Assembly: GCA_039090855.1 (NCBI GenBank) | Contig: CM077034.1 | Coordinates: 14,987,219 to 15,051,218 of the forward strand | Length of the DNA stretch: 64,000 nucleotides | Direction: 5' to 3' | DNA from: Macrothele yani | Lineage: Eukaryota; Arthropoda; Arachnida; Araneae; Macrothelidae | Part shown: one piece after another, positions 55,215-64,000 of the stretch | Numbering within the stretch: position 1 is the first letter of the stretch | Layout: each line of letters starts with the position of its first letter | Made by a program: the position numbers and the translations under genes | The notes under the pieces: model-generated | Told to the model about the DNA's origin: nothing | Databases searched by the model: none | What the model saw: the letters and a program-made list of their open reading frames with translations, nothing else

Positions 55215-56513
55215 CACCTGCGTCAAAGAATTTTTAAGACTGGCGCTAGATTTAAGCCTATGGTGGTGCCACCAGTGTAATCACGAATGTGTTATAAACC
55301 GTGACTATCTGCTTGCTTTCTGCCAGAAGTACTGCGCAGTTGTTAAAGTAACTCAAACGAAACGGCCGTTCATTAGAGAAGTAAAATTTTTTTCATGTTG
55401 AATTATTAAGATGGAACAAAGGGCTGTTATTAAATTTAACGCAAAACTTGATAAAAGTGCCTACGTACCAAATGATGAAACAAGTTTACGGTGAGTTTTG
55501 TTTAAGTAGATCAAATGTTTTCCTGTGGCACAAACGTTTTTTGGATGGAAGAGAGATGCTAGAAAATGATAAGCATACCAGAAGACCAAGTTCATCTAGA
55601 ACACCTGAGATTATTGAAAAAGTGCGTCATTTCGTGGCAAACAATCGATGTGCGTCACTAAGAATGATGGAAGAGTCTTTAAACATCAACAAAGAAACGA
55701 TTCGAACTATCCTGCATGAAGATTTGGGCAAAACAAAAGTCTGTGCTAAATTTGTTCCACACACGTTAACCAGTGAACAAAAACCAAGGAGAAGTGCACA
55801 TTGCAGAGACATCATTTCAGCCGCTGAAAATGATCCAAACTTCTTAAAATCGATTGCTACTGGTGATGAAACATGGTATTTTCAATATTATCCTAAAACA
55901 AAGTGCAGAATGGAAGTAAAAAAACTCGCCACAAGCCAAAAAATCAAGAAAAGTTCCATCGAAAATCAAAACAATGTTCATTACATTTTTCGATAGTAAG
56001 GGTAATATCCACAGAGAATTTGTTTCAAGTAGACAAACAATTGCTGGTGAGTTTTATTTAAATGTTTTGAGGCGTTTGATGGGCAGAATTTGTTGCATTC
56101 GTCCAGAATATCGGGATGAAAACAGTTGGTGTTTGTTGCACGATAATGCACCCAGTCACACCTCACTTCTTGTTTGTAGATTTTTGGCAAAAAATAACGG
56201 CTGTGTGTTGAATAATACGCCGTATTCGCCTGATTTAGCACCCTGTGACTTTTCTTAATTCCCAAAACTTAAAATGACGTTCAAAGGGTGTTATTTTGAT
56301 GATATTTCGTCCATAGAAACAGCTTCGACGCATGCTTTGGAGGCAATTCCGCAAAGTGAACTGTAACAGGCATTCGAATCATTATTAAATCGCTGTAACA
56401 AGTGCATTGAAGCCGGAGGGACTTAATTTGAATAACAAACCAAAACGAATTCTAATTTCTTGTTTCTATTTCATTCTACAGACCCAGTCGTAAAAATTCT
56501 TTGACGCACTGTG
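55215..56513 (+). mobile_element. Mariner (DD34D), second copy of the same family in opposite orientation
   Basis: TIRs CACCTGCGTCAAAGAATTTT at 55215 and AATTCTTTGACGCACTGTG to 56513, TA on both sides, 1299 bp. The transposase is on the plus strand from ATG at 55411, with the same motifs as the neighbour: GDETWYF, LLHDNAPSHTSLLVCRFL and YSPDLAPCDFS followed by TAA at about 56256. There are frameshifts near 55450, 55900 and 55990. Together with the copy at 53335-54642 it forms an inverted pair 572 bp apart. Confidence 0.92.
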
Positions 56514-56831
56514 TAGAAAAGACTCGCAGGGCTTTTAAGTTTTTGTGTAAAGAACACAAGACCTACGTATGGAACTGTGAACTGAAGAAATCATGTATAG
56601 CCCAACATTGTTATAAAAACAACCATAAATTATTGTTTGGAAACTCTATGCTTATTTGGTAAACCTGATTCGACTATCAAGCTTAATATATTAGAAGCTT
56701 TCCACATATACCGGAACTCTTCACGGCTTGTCAACTACATGATGTCGACTCCATTTCTTTCAAGTGTGTGGAAACAACTCACCAAAACTCGTGACCATCA
56801 GAACTCTGATGATGTCACAATGTTTACACTC

Positions 56832-56886
56832 TATTCATCCTGATGATGCCGAGCCAAACGCTCTGTGAAACTATAGTCGATGTATA
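56832..56886 (+). ncRNA. Hammerhead ribozyme at the 3' end of the Penelope-like element
   Basis: Stem I TATTCATC (56832-56839) pairs with GATGTATA (56879-56886) at 7 of 8 positions. The core is CTGATGA at 56840-56846. Stem II is CGAGC/GCTCTG-type (56847-56866) with loop around CAAA and one mismatch. GAAA is at 56867-56870. Stem III is C71-G76 plus A70-T77 closing a TATA loop, and the cleavage site is GTC (C56878). All invariant bases are present. It is on the PLE coding strand, downstream of the GIY-YIG region, as known for PLE hammerheads. The segment from CTATAGTC to GTAAACGTTG is repeated once, imperfectly, at about 56925-56970. Confidence 0.85.
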
Positions 56887-56890
56887 ATAA

Positions 56891-57505
56891 ACCTTTTATT
56901 GTGGTAAACGTTGTTTTTTTCATTCTATAGTCAGTGAATGATAAACATTTTTTTGTGAGAAACGTTGCAATTTTTTTGTTTGACTTAACAGCGTATGTTT
57001 AGTAGTCATAAATTATATATTATTCTGAAAAAGTTGGTGTTTATCCATTGTGCTGGTTTAAGAACTAATAAAAAGGAAATATTCCATAGATCAAAATCAG
57101 TAGTTAACCTTTATTTCATACATGGGATTCTTACGATTTTTTTTTTTTTTGTTATCATTCGGGTTATTCTCGAGATCGATGCAAAACTAAAGAGAAATCT
57201 CGAAGGATTTGTTGTGGGGGGAGTTGTTTTTTGGCCTTGGAGATGCTATTTTGCTTTTCAAAACTTTCAAAAACAGGAGTTTTTCTCGCGATATTTCTTC
57301 TACGCAGCATTATTGTGAAATGTTATTTTATTCCATAAATATTTGCATTTCAACTCGAAAATGGAAGAAAAATTCCGAAAACGGAAGTTGGCGCGAAAGT
57401 TTTCCTGTGATATTCAGGCACGAAATCTTCAGTGGATTCGAAGAATTCTGCCTTTTCCATCACCATTTCGATGGTTCTCGAGATCGGCACTGAAATTTGG
57501 GAGGG
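56891..57505. other. PLE tail repeat and diverged intron repeat
   Basis: 56891-56975 carries a second imperfect copy of the PLE 3' tail. 57120-57500 holds a sequence (CGCGATATTTCTTCTACGCA, TTTATTCCATAAATATTTGC, then AAAACGGAAGTTGG) that recurs in diverged form at 58250-58291 plus 59641-59710 and again near 59750-59800, so it was a tandem repeat before SINE and mariner insertions. No gene. Confidence 0.6.
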
Positions 57506-58117
57506 CCGCCCCGGTGGCGCTGGCCTCTGATCATTCGCCCGTAAGGGGTCCGGGTTCGAATCCCGGTTAGGCATGGATGTTGTGTTTGTCTTACGGCACT
57601 GGCTCTCTCCCTTCCCTGGAACCAGTGACCCTAAATTACGGACGGGCGACTGCTTATAGCCCATTGAGTTGCTCACTGTGGTCGTTAAACCTCCAATCAA
57701 TCAATGAATGGATGTTGTGTTTGTCTTACGGCACTGGCTCTCTCCCTTCCCTGGAACCAGTGACCCTAAATTACGGACGGGCGACTGCTTATAGCCCATT
57801 GAGTTGCTCACTGTGGTCGTTAAACCTCCAATCAATCAATGAATGGATGTTGTGTTTGTCTTACGCCACTGGCTCTCTCCCTTCCCTGGAACCAGTGACC
57901 CTAAATTACGGACGGGCGACTGCTTATAGCCCATTGAGTTGCTCACTGTGGTCGTTAAACCTCCAATCAATCAATGAATGGATGTTGTGTTTGTCTTACG
58001 GCACTGGCTCTCTCCCTTCCCTGGAACCAGTGACCCTAAATTACGGACGGGCGACTGCTTATAGCCCATTGAGTTGCTCACGGTGGTCGTTAAACCTCCA
58101 ATAAAAAAAAAAAAAAA
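57506..58117 (+). mobile_element. tRNA-derived SINE (family 1) with 4 body units and a deleted A box
   Basis: The head GCCGCCCCGGTGGCGCTGGC lacks the about 15 bases (CAGTGGTCTAAGGCG) that carry the A box in the copy at 36026. The B box GGGTTCGAATCCCGG is intact. Four 132-bp body units follow (a 175-codon open frame at 57577-58104 is a by-product), then an A-run. A 9-bp direct repeat TTGGGAGGG flanks it (57497-57505 and 58118-58126). Confidence 0.88.
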
Positions 58118-58291
58118 TTGGGAGGGATGGGTGGTGGTAGTGATTGTGGTGGGTTTGTTTTCCGACGGTCGGCGGAATTCCGACTTTCAAAACTTTCGGA
58201 AACGAAAGTTTGACTGAGTGAAGGTTACTCCCGTAATCGTAATCCTTTTTTCTTGCGATGTTTCTTCTACCCAGAAGTGTTGTTAAATATA

Positions 58292-59640
58292 CAGGGTGAT
58301 CCATTTAAACCAGTTCCCTGAAAAAACCCTACATTTTTGCAAGGGATTGCGTAAGGAACTTCTTCTTTTTTTCAATAGAAGCAGCAACTCCTGAAGAATG
58401 AAAACCGCCACCGTGAAGAAGATTTTTAACCGTAACTGTAACTCAGCTCGTGATTTGTTTGTTGTTGCGTTGTCATTCACTTGCGTGCATTCTGAAACAT
58501 GCAGTACTCGTTCCAGAGCGTGTTTTTTTAGTGAAATCGCATTGGGTAACCAATTCTGTCATCAAAACGCAACGAGCATTTCGAAGAGAGTTTGGAGTTT
58601 GAAAAGTGCCAAGCAAATCAACAATTCTGTCGATGGCAAAAAAACTGGAGCAAACCAGTTCTCTTCTCAGCGGTAGCCATCACCCTCCGATGCCCCAAAT
58701 GTGCGTGGACGATGTTCGGCAACGTTTACTTCAATCTCAGAAGAAATCGTTGCGCAGATTAAGCCAACAGACAGGATATTCATACGGAACTTGTCAAAGG
58801 GCAGCAAAAAAAAGAGCGAATATTCGACCATTTAAAGTGCACGTAATCCATCAGCTGCATGAACCGGACAAGGGAAAGAGAGTAAGTTACTGCAAATGGT
58901 TTCAGAATTGTCTTAATTTGCGATCTGATATTCCCTCCATCACATGGTTTACGGATGAAGCCTGGTTTCATCTGTCAGGCTACGTCAATTCGCAAAACTG
59001 CAGATACTGGGCTGCCGAAAACCCACACGTTATGTGTGAAACACCGATGCGTTCACAAAAGGTTGGTGTATGGTGTGCGGTTTCGTCTACGAAAATTATT
59101 GGCCCCATTTTTTTCTCTTGAGACTGTCAACACTAACGTTTATTGCTGCATATTCAATGAATTTGTGGAACAACTTGATGACATTGAATTGACAGAGGGC
59201 TACTTTTAGCAGGATGGCGCTACGTGTCACACATCGAAAGTCTCAATGGAACTCATAACCAGCTTCTTTGATGACAGATTAATTTCAAAAAACATATGGC
59301 CTCCCCGATCTCCGGACTTAACTTCCCCTGACTTTTTTATGGGGCTACTTAAAGGATAGAGTTTACAAAACCCATCCAAAAACATTGGATGCATTGCGTG
59401 AAACAATCACGACTGAAATTGGCAACGTTACTGCTCGTACTCTACATGAGACATCACTGAATATGGTGTGGCGTGTTCAACTGTGTTTACAAGAAAATGA
59501 AGGACAATTCCAACATTTGCTTTGATAAAATGATTCTCCAATGCCACATGTATAATTCTCAACTTACTGTATGATTTTGTTGTTATTTATAAAAAAGTTA
59601 TAAGTAAATCACATGGTACTGATTTAAATGGATCACCCTG
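58292..59640 (+). mobile_element. Tc1/mariner superfamily element, complete ends, inactive transposase
   Basis: Terminal repeats CAGGGTGATCCATTTAAACC (58292) and GATTTAAATGGATCACCCTG (to 59640), TA on both sides, 1349 bp. The plus-strand transposase reads FNRNCNSARDLF, then MPSKSTILSMAKKLEQTSSL, RQRLLQSQKKSLRRLSQQTG, WFTDEAWFHLSGYVNSQNCR (first Asp), VGVWCAVSSTKIIGPIFF, then QDGATCHTSKVSM (second Asp) preceded by a TAG, then PPRSPDLTSPDFF (third Asp) 38 residues on. Frameshifts lie near 58600 and 59120, plus later stops. It is a relative, not the same family, of the DD41D-like remnant at 6090. Confidence 0.92.
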
Positions 59641-59642
59641 TA

Positions 59643-60001
59643 GTTTTATTCCATAAATACTTGTTTTACAGCTTCAAAATGGAGGAAAACTATCCTAAAA
59701 TGGAAGTCGGATAGAGCGTAGATTTCGCCGGTAGTCCTAATTTGTTTTTTCTCCGCGATGTTGCGTTTATCCTGTGTTGCTGTTAAATGTTAAATGTAGT
59801 AATATATATATATATATATATTGAATACAGTCATGTGTTCCAGCTTAATATTTATATAATAAATTTCAGTGAACAATTTTGGCTTGCTCACGCCGCGTTA
59901 TATTCACACTGTTTTGCAGCACGTTCTTATTTTTCACCCGTGCAGTTAAAAAGTTCAGCCTTTTTTTTTCTTTCTTCAGTCTCATGCATGTTATCGTTGT
60001 A
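59643..60001. other. Intron sequence, no gene seen
   Basis: Continuation of the diverged repeat described at 57120-57500, then an (AT)n run at 59801-59820 and AT-rich sequence. Nothing coding is recognised. Confidence 0.5.
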
Positions 60002-60480
60002 CAGAGCGTGTTCTGAAAGTAATGCCTCCATATTTATATACAAGCCCAATGGCAAGGCATCAAATTGAAGCAGAACAAGAACAAAACTCAGAATTTCTAC
60101 TTTAATTCACATATTTTATATTTCTACACAGTCCCCTCACACTTGATACAAGTAAGCCAACATTTAACAAGTTTGTTAAACCCATCTGTAAAAATCTTCA
60201 GGTTGTTCATGAAACCATTTACTCATAGCGGCTTGAACATCTTCGTCACAGATGAACTGAATTCCTTTTAGATGTCTATTCAGAGCAGAAAGCAACCAGA
60301 AGTCCGACGGTGCCAAATCTGGGCTGTACGTAGTGTGTTCAAGAATTTCAAACCCAATTTTCTGTATGGCCTCTGAAGTAAAAACACTGGCTTGCGGTTT
60401 GGCATGTTGCCAAATAATTGGCTTCCTTTCTCCACACACACGGTTATTCTTTACTGTAACTTTCCTAAGGTATGCACCAG
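60002..60480 (-). pseudogene. Mariner 3' fragment
   Basis: The end at 60002, CAGAGCGTGTTCTGAAAGTA then ATGCCTCC, follows TA and is a mariner-type TIR. The minus strand encodes SEAIQKIGFEILEHTTYSPD, then LAPSDFWLLSALNRHLKG and DEDVQAAMSKWFHEQPEDFY, the C-terminal catalytic part with the third Asp (APSD). The second catalytic block is degraded (QHAKPQA where HDNARPH is usual). The other end is cut at about 60480. Confidence 0.85.
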
Positions 60481-60514
60481 TGGCATATATTCGAGGCTAG
60501 CTGTGAAGCCCAGA

Positions 60515-60616
60515 TAATGCACAAATAAAAGTCAATTAAATATGCACAAGTAAAAGTTAATTAAGTATGCACAAATAAGTCAGTTAAGTATGCATAAATA
60601 AAAGTCAATTAAATAT
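60515..60616. repeat. 25-bp minisatellite (left part), interrupted by the LINE
   Basis: The unit AAATAAAAGTCAATTAAGTA then TGCAC repeats about four times before the LINE 3' end at 60617. The same repeat resumes at 63808. The LINE therefore inserted into this array. Confidence 0.9.
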
Positions 60617-60636
60617 CATCATCATCATCATCATTG

Positions 60637-62640
60637 TCAACCATTATCAATCCACTGCTGGACGAAGGTCTCCCCAAGTTTCCTCCACAACGGTCTGTCT
60701 TGTGCCAGTCTCCTCCATGTCACCCCTGCATACTTTCGAATTTCATCCACCCATCTCCTATGTGGTCTTCTTCTGGGTCTTTTCCTGTCCCTTGGAATCC
60801 AATCTAAAATTTCGGCTGTCCATCGATGATCTGTCCTTCTGGCAGTATGTCCAGCCCATTGCCATTTCAGGGATTTAACTCTGATCATGATGTCTTCCAC
60901 TCTTGTCATTTTCGGATCCACGAGTTCCTCTTCTTATCTCTCCTGGTTACACCAAGCATGCACCTCTCCATGCTGCTTTGAGTTGTCTGCAGCCTTTGTA
61001 TGTCTCTTTTAGTTAAGGTCCACGTCTCTGCACCATACGTAAGCACTGGAAGGATGCATTGATCAAACACTTTTCTTTTAAGACATAATGGCATATTGCT
61101 CTTGAAAATTATGCTGTTTCTTCCGAAAGCTCTCCAGGCAAGTTTTGTACGCCGATTAATTTCTTCATCAATGTGACCCTCACTTGATATCTGTTGTCCA
61201 AGATAAACGTATGTGTCTGTTATCTCCAGCTTTTCTCCATCAATCGATAAATCTTCATTTCTTGTAAAAAGCATTGAACACCACTTTTGTCTTCTGAAAG
61301 TTCATTTTTAAACCCACTTCTTTACTCTTGTCAGCAAGTTCCTGGATCATACTCTGCAGCTCTGATGGGGTAGTTGCAAAAATGACTACGTCATCAGCAA
61401 AACGAAGGTGGGTTAGATAATCTCCATTAATCTTTATCCCCTTGTTTTCCCAGCTCAGCGACTGAAAAACACCCTCCAATGTGGCATTAAAGAGCTGCGG
61501 AGATATGGTGTCACCTTGTCTCACTCCCTTTCCAATTTTTACGTGTGTTGTATTTTCAAACAGCCTAATCTTTGCACTTGCATTTTCATAGATGTTATTA
61601 ATAATATTAATGTATGCATCTTCAATACCGCAGGTTTTCAGAGCCATTGTAACTGCTGATGGTTTCACCGAATCAAAGGCTTTTTCATAATCGATAAAAG
61701 CCATGCACAATGGAAGTTCATATTCCCTCGCTCTTTCAATTAGTTCTCTCAGCACGTGGATATGATCTATTGTGCTGTAGCCACTCCTGAATCCAGCTTG
61801 TTCTCTCGGTTGAGCCATGTCTAGTGCTACCTTCAAGCGGTGTGAAAGAACTTTAGTGAAGATTTTATAAACTACTGATAGGAGGCTGATAGGTCTGTAG
61901 TTTCCGAGATCCTCAATGTCACCTTTCTTATGTAGCAGGATCATTGTAGCGGTGTTCCAATCCTCAGGAATCTTTCCTTCATTAAGGCATCGAGTGAAAA
62001 TTTGGGCGAGTACTGTTTCGATTTCTCCACTTGCTTCTTGTATGATGTCTACAGTAATTCCATCTTCTCCTGGAGCTTTTCCTCGCTTCATGTTCTTGAT
62101 TGCATGTGCAACTTCTGCTGGAAGGACTGGAGGAACTCTGGTACAGGTATCTTTCATGATGTCTGGAGTGCATATATCATCCCTTTCATATAATTTGGAG
62201 TAGAAATCTTTCACTCTTGTCAAGATTTCGCCTCTATTTCTTGTTACAGAACCATCTTCTTTTCTCAGTGCCATAATCTGTTTTCTTCCCTTACTGAGAT
62301 GTCCCTTTGCTATCTTTAGGCTTTGGTTGTTTTCAATTGCTTTTCTCACTAGTTCACAGTTGAATTTCCTTACGTCTTCAGTGATACTTTTTCTTACTGT
62401 CTTGCATAGCTCTATATATTCCACTTTGGAAGTCACATCTTCTTTAGTTGTCCTCATCTCTCTTCTTTTTTGCATCAACATTTTGGTTTTTCCTGATAAT
62501 TTGTTCACATGCAACTTGTTCTTAGACCCAGCTAATTTTGTTGCTGTTTCCATAAGAGCTTTGGTTATTTTTCTGTTAACTTCAGAGATGTCCACTTCTT
62601 CCGATGTTAGGCCTTCTAAAGCAGAGAATCTGTTCTTCAG
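60637..62640 (-). pseudogene. LINE reverse transcriptase and C-terminal domain
   Basis: The main frame 61255-62595 (446 codons) contains MKRGKAPGEDGI, NYRPISLLSVVYKIFTKVL, EQAGFRSGYSTIDHI, MAFIDYEKAFDSV (motif A), GKGVRQGDTISPQLFNATLE (motif B), HLRFADDVVIFA (motif C, Asp pair intact) and VGLKMNFQKTKVVFNAF. A frameshift at about 61262 and another at about 60912 separate the C-terminal part: YVYLGQQISSEGHIDEEINR, LPVLTYGAETWTLTKRDIQR, WAGHTARRTDHRWTAEILDW and RRWVDEIRKYAGVTWRRL. The set of motifs and the short trinucleotide tail fit the RTE clade. Catalytic residues are intact, and only four frame shifts (plus the endonuclease break) separate it from an open protein. Confidence 0.9.
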
Positions 62641-62642
62641 TT

Positions 62643-63597
62643 CTAACTTGAAGGTATTATGGTGTTTTTAAGGTTGGTTATGTCAATAGATTTTGTTTGT
62701 CTTATGAGCTTGCCACGTTCAAGTTTGGTGTTGAGGTGCATCTTACATCTCACCAATCTATGGTCACTGCCTGTGTTGAACTTGTTTAGCACACTGCAGT
62801 CTTCTATGACGAATTTTTTGTTACACATAATAAAATCAATTTCACTTGTCGTCCCATTTGGATGTCTCCATGTCCATTTCCTGTGTGGCTTTTTCTTGAA
62901 AAAGGAGTTCAAGATGAAAAACCCTTCTGCCTCTGCAAACTCAACGAGAGTATTTCCACGCTGGTTTCTGTTGCCGTGACCGAATTTACCTACTGAAGTT
63001 TCATTCTGTTGCCGTTGCCCTATTTTTGCATTGAAATCTCCCATAATTATTTTCAAGTGCTGCTTACCTTTATTATTTAGATGACAAATTTCCTCATAAA
63101 ATTCTTCAATTTCTTCTTCAAGATGACTTGTGGTGGGTGCATAAGTTTGAATAATCTGAGCCTGGTATCTTTTTCGAGAGTTGGATAACGAGTCGTGCAG
63201 CTCTGTCAGAGGAACTTTCAACTTCTACAACTTTATCCTTCGGTTTCTTGTTTATTATAAATCCAACACCACTAGTTCTGCCAGTATCTGTCCCACGATA
63301 GTAGAAGAGATGTCCACTCTTCAGTTCGATGAGATCTTCTCCTTTTCTCCTTACCTCACTTAGCCCCACGATGTCCCACTTGATCCTTTGTAGTTCCTCT
63401 TCCAATTCAAGAAGCCTTGAATCAGAAGATAGGGAGCGTCCATTGTAAGTAGCCAAGGTCAGCATCAGATGGCAGCCTAGTCCGGTCCTCCGGGGATTCT
63501 TAGCACCCTCTGCCTTCATGTCGCACTGGCCGCTGCCTTGGCCAGGTACATTCCAGCTGCCGGAGACTGAGGGCCAAGATTTAAGTTGTGGAATCAT
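62643..63597 (-). pseudogene. LINE apurinic-type endonuclease domain
   Basis: Minus strand from ATG at 63597. LATYNGRSL (Asn motif), then WDIVGLSEVRRKGED (catalytic Glu), GTDTGRTSGVGFI, then after a frameshift near 63165 YAPTTSHLEEEIEEFY, KIIMGDFNAKIG (DxN motif), WTWRHPNGTTSEIDFIMCN and NTGSDHRLVRCKM (SDH motif). All endonuclease motifs expected for non-LTR elements are visible. The domain ends near 62655, where a second shift leads into the reverse transcriptase part. Confidence 0.88.
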
Positions 63598-63807
63598 TTT
63601 GGAGGGGTTTGGCCATAACTCACCACGCTGGCCAAGCGGGTTGGTGAGTGTGGGATAGAATTTCCTCTGATCCCGATGTTATAGTTATACCGCTATGGGC
63701 GGTCGTCAGAGCCCCTTTAGTGGGAACAGGATGTACCACGAGAAGGCGGGGTTGACATTTGTCAAGGAGAGGCTATGATGTTACGCATCACCTGACCTTA
63801 CATCCCC

Positions 63808-64000
63808 AATTAAATATGCATAAATAAAAGTCAATTAAGTACGCACAAATAAAAGTCAATTAAATATGCACAATAAAAGTCAATTAGGTATGCACAAATA
63901 AAAGTCAATTAAGTATGCACAAATAAAAGTCAATTAAATATGCATAAATAAAAGTCAATTTAAGTATGCACAAATAAAAGTCAATTAAGTATGCACAAGT
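63808..64000. repeat. 25-bp minisatellite (right part)
   Basis: About 7.7 copies of the unit AAATAAAAGTCAATTAAGTA then TGCAC, with A/G and one-base length variants, running off the window. It is the same array as 60515-60616. Confidence 0.93.

Larger units (their letters stand above)
53207..56890 (+). mobile_element. Penelope-like element, reverse transcriptase and GIY-YIG region, split by two mariners
   Basis: Plus strand in three pieces. Piece 1, 53207-53334: RHFEDKLFQLVTFDLW, then YVDDTYVLWNGM (motif C). Piece 2, 54643-55214: SVNPHIKCAYKTENNGCLPF, LDVLVSCFDG, STTVYQKPFAVSLP and FYTYVYRAIHICS. Piece 3, 56514-56890: RAFKFLCKEHKTYVWNCELK, then KSCIAQHCYKNNHKLLFGNS and ILEAFHIYRN, then the 3' end with a hammerhead. 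Removing each mariner with one TA restores a continuous frame across both junctions, so the PLE is the host. It is truncated at its 5' end about 245 bp after TANC exon c and lies in the next TANC intron. Frameshifts occur near 54900 and 56660. Confidence 0.88.
60617..63807 (-). mobile_element. RTE-type LINE, nearly full length, 10-bp target duplication
   Basis: 3191 bp on the minus strand, from the 5' end at 63807 to a (CAT)n 3' tail (plus-strand view) at 60617. The direct repeat AATTAAATAT lies at 60607-60616 and 63808-63817, although the target is itself a repeat. It has a 5' leader of about 210 bp, then endonuclease, reverse transcriptase and a C-terminal domain. The frame is shifted at about 63165, 62650, 61262 and 60912. 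Shorter copies of its 3' end occur at 16757, 17357, 18094 and 48549, and it is their best available reference here. Confidence 0.92.

Noticed and set aside
57577..58104. 175-codon plus frame with a 44-residue repeat
   Set aside because: It is the four-fold SINE body (132 bp per unit), not a gene.

Overview
The window is nuclear DNA of a metazoan, most likely an arthropod and perhaps a chelicerate. The reasons are spliced exons of a conserved animal gene in very long introns, many Tc1/mariner, hAT, RTE-type LINE and Penelope-like elements, and tRNA-derived SINEs. Nothing prokaryotic is present. The species cannot be fixed from the sequence alone.

The only clear host gene is a TANC / rolling pebbles (rols) scaffold gene on the + strand. 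Three ankyrin-repeat exons are present at 3387-3711, 33150-33325 and 52829-52961. Their splice phases (1, 0, 1) join them into one uninterrupted ankyrin segment that ends in the TANC-specific 'GMRPLDRAI...KGAKLG' block. The introns between them are about 29.4 and 19.5 kb and consist almost wholly of repeats. A second open frame, on the - strand at 1-1080 and running off the window, encodes a cysteine-rich protein with a 100-residue unit repeated in frame.

Layout: 1-1080 Cys-rich ORF; 1.6-2.2 kb Penelope-like (PLE) remnant; 3.4-3.7 kb TANC exon a; 3.9-6.9 kb DD41D-like Tc1/mariner element holding a 61-bp minisatellite and a LINE; 6.9-16.7 kb Tc1 element whose transposase was turned into 119-bp and 59-bp arrays and which contains a hAT-like element filled with 241/290-bp units; 16.8-21.4 kb inverted LINE copies and two SINE clusters; 21.4-25.2 kb scrambled Tc1 and a ZMYM1-like hAT; 26.5-30.9 kb nested DNA transposons; 31.1-33.0 kb inverted PLE pair with two hammerhead ribozymes; 33.2 kb exon b; 33.6-34.7 kb 146-bp array; 34.7-37.2 kb BED-type hAT split by a SINE; 38.9-48.2 kb one mariner transposase gene expanded at two places (68-bp x about 76 and 363-bp x 11); 49.2-52.8 kb a 72-bp array (49 units) directly against exon c; 53.2-56.9 kb PLE with two nested mariners and a hammerhead; 57.5-60.5 kb SINE and mariners; 60.6-63.8 kb nearly full-length RTE-type LINE.

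A common theme is that single segments of mobile elements, and in one case a host 3' splice site, were amplified in tandem. The most notable case is the 72-bp array. Every unit carries a copy of the intron/exon junction of TANC exon c, so 49 decoy acceptors precede the true one. The last decoy could add 24 codons in frame, whereas all earlier ones lead to a stop.
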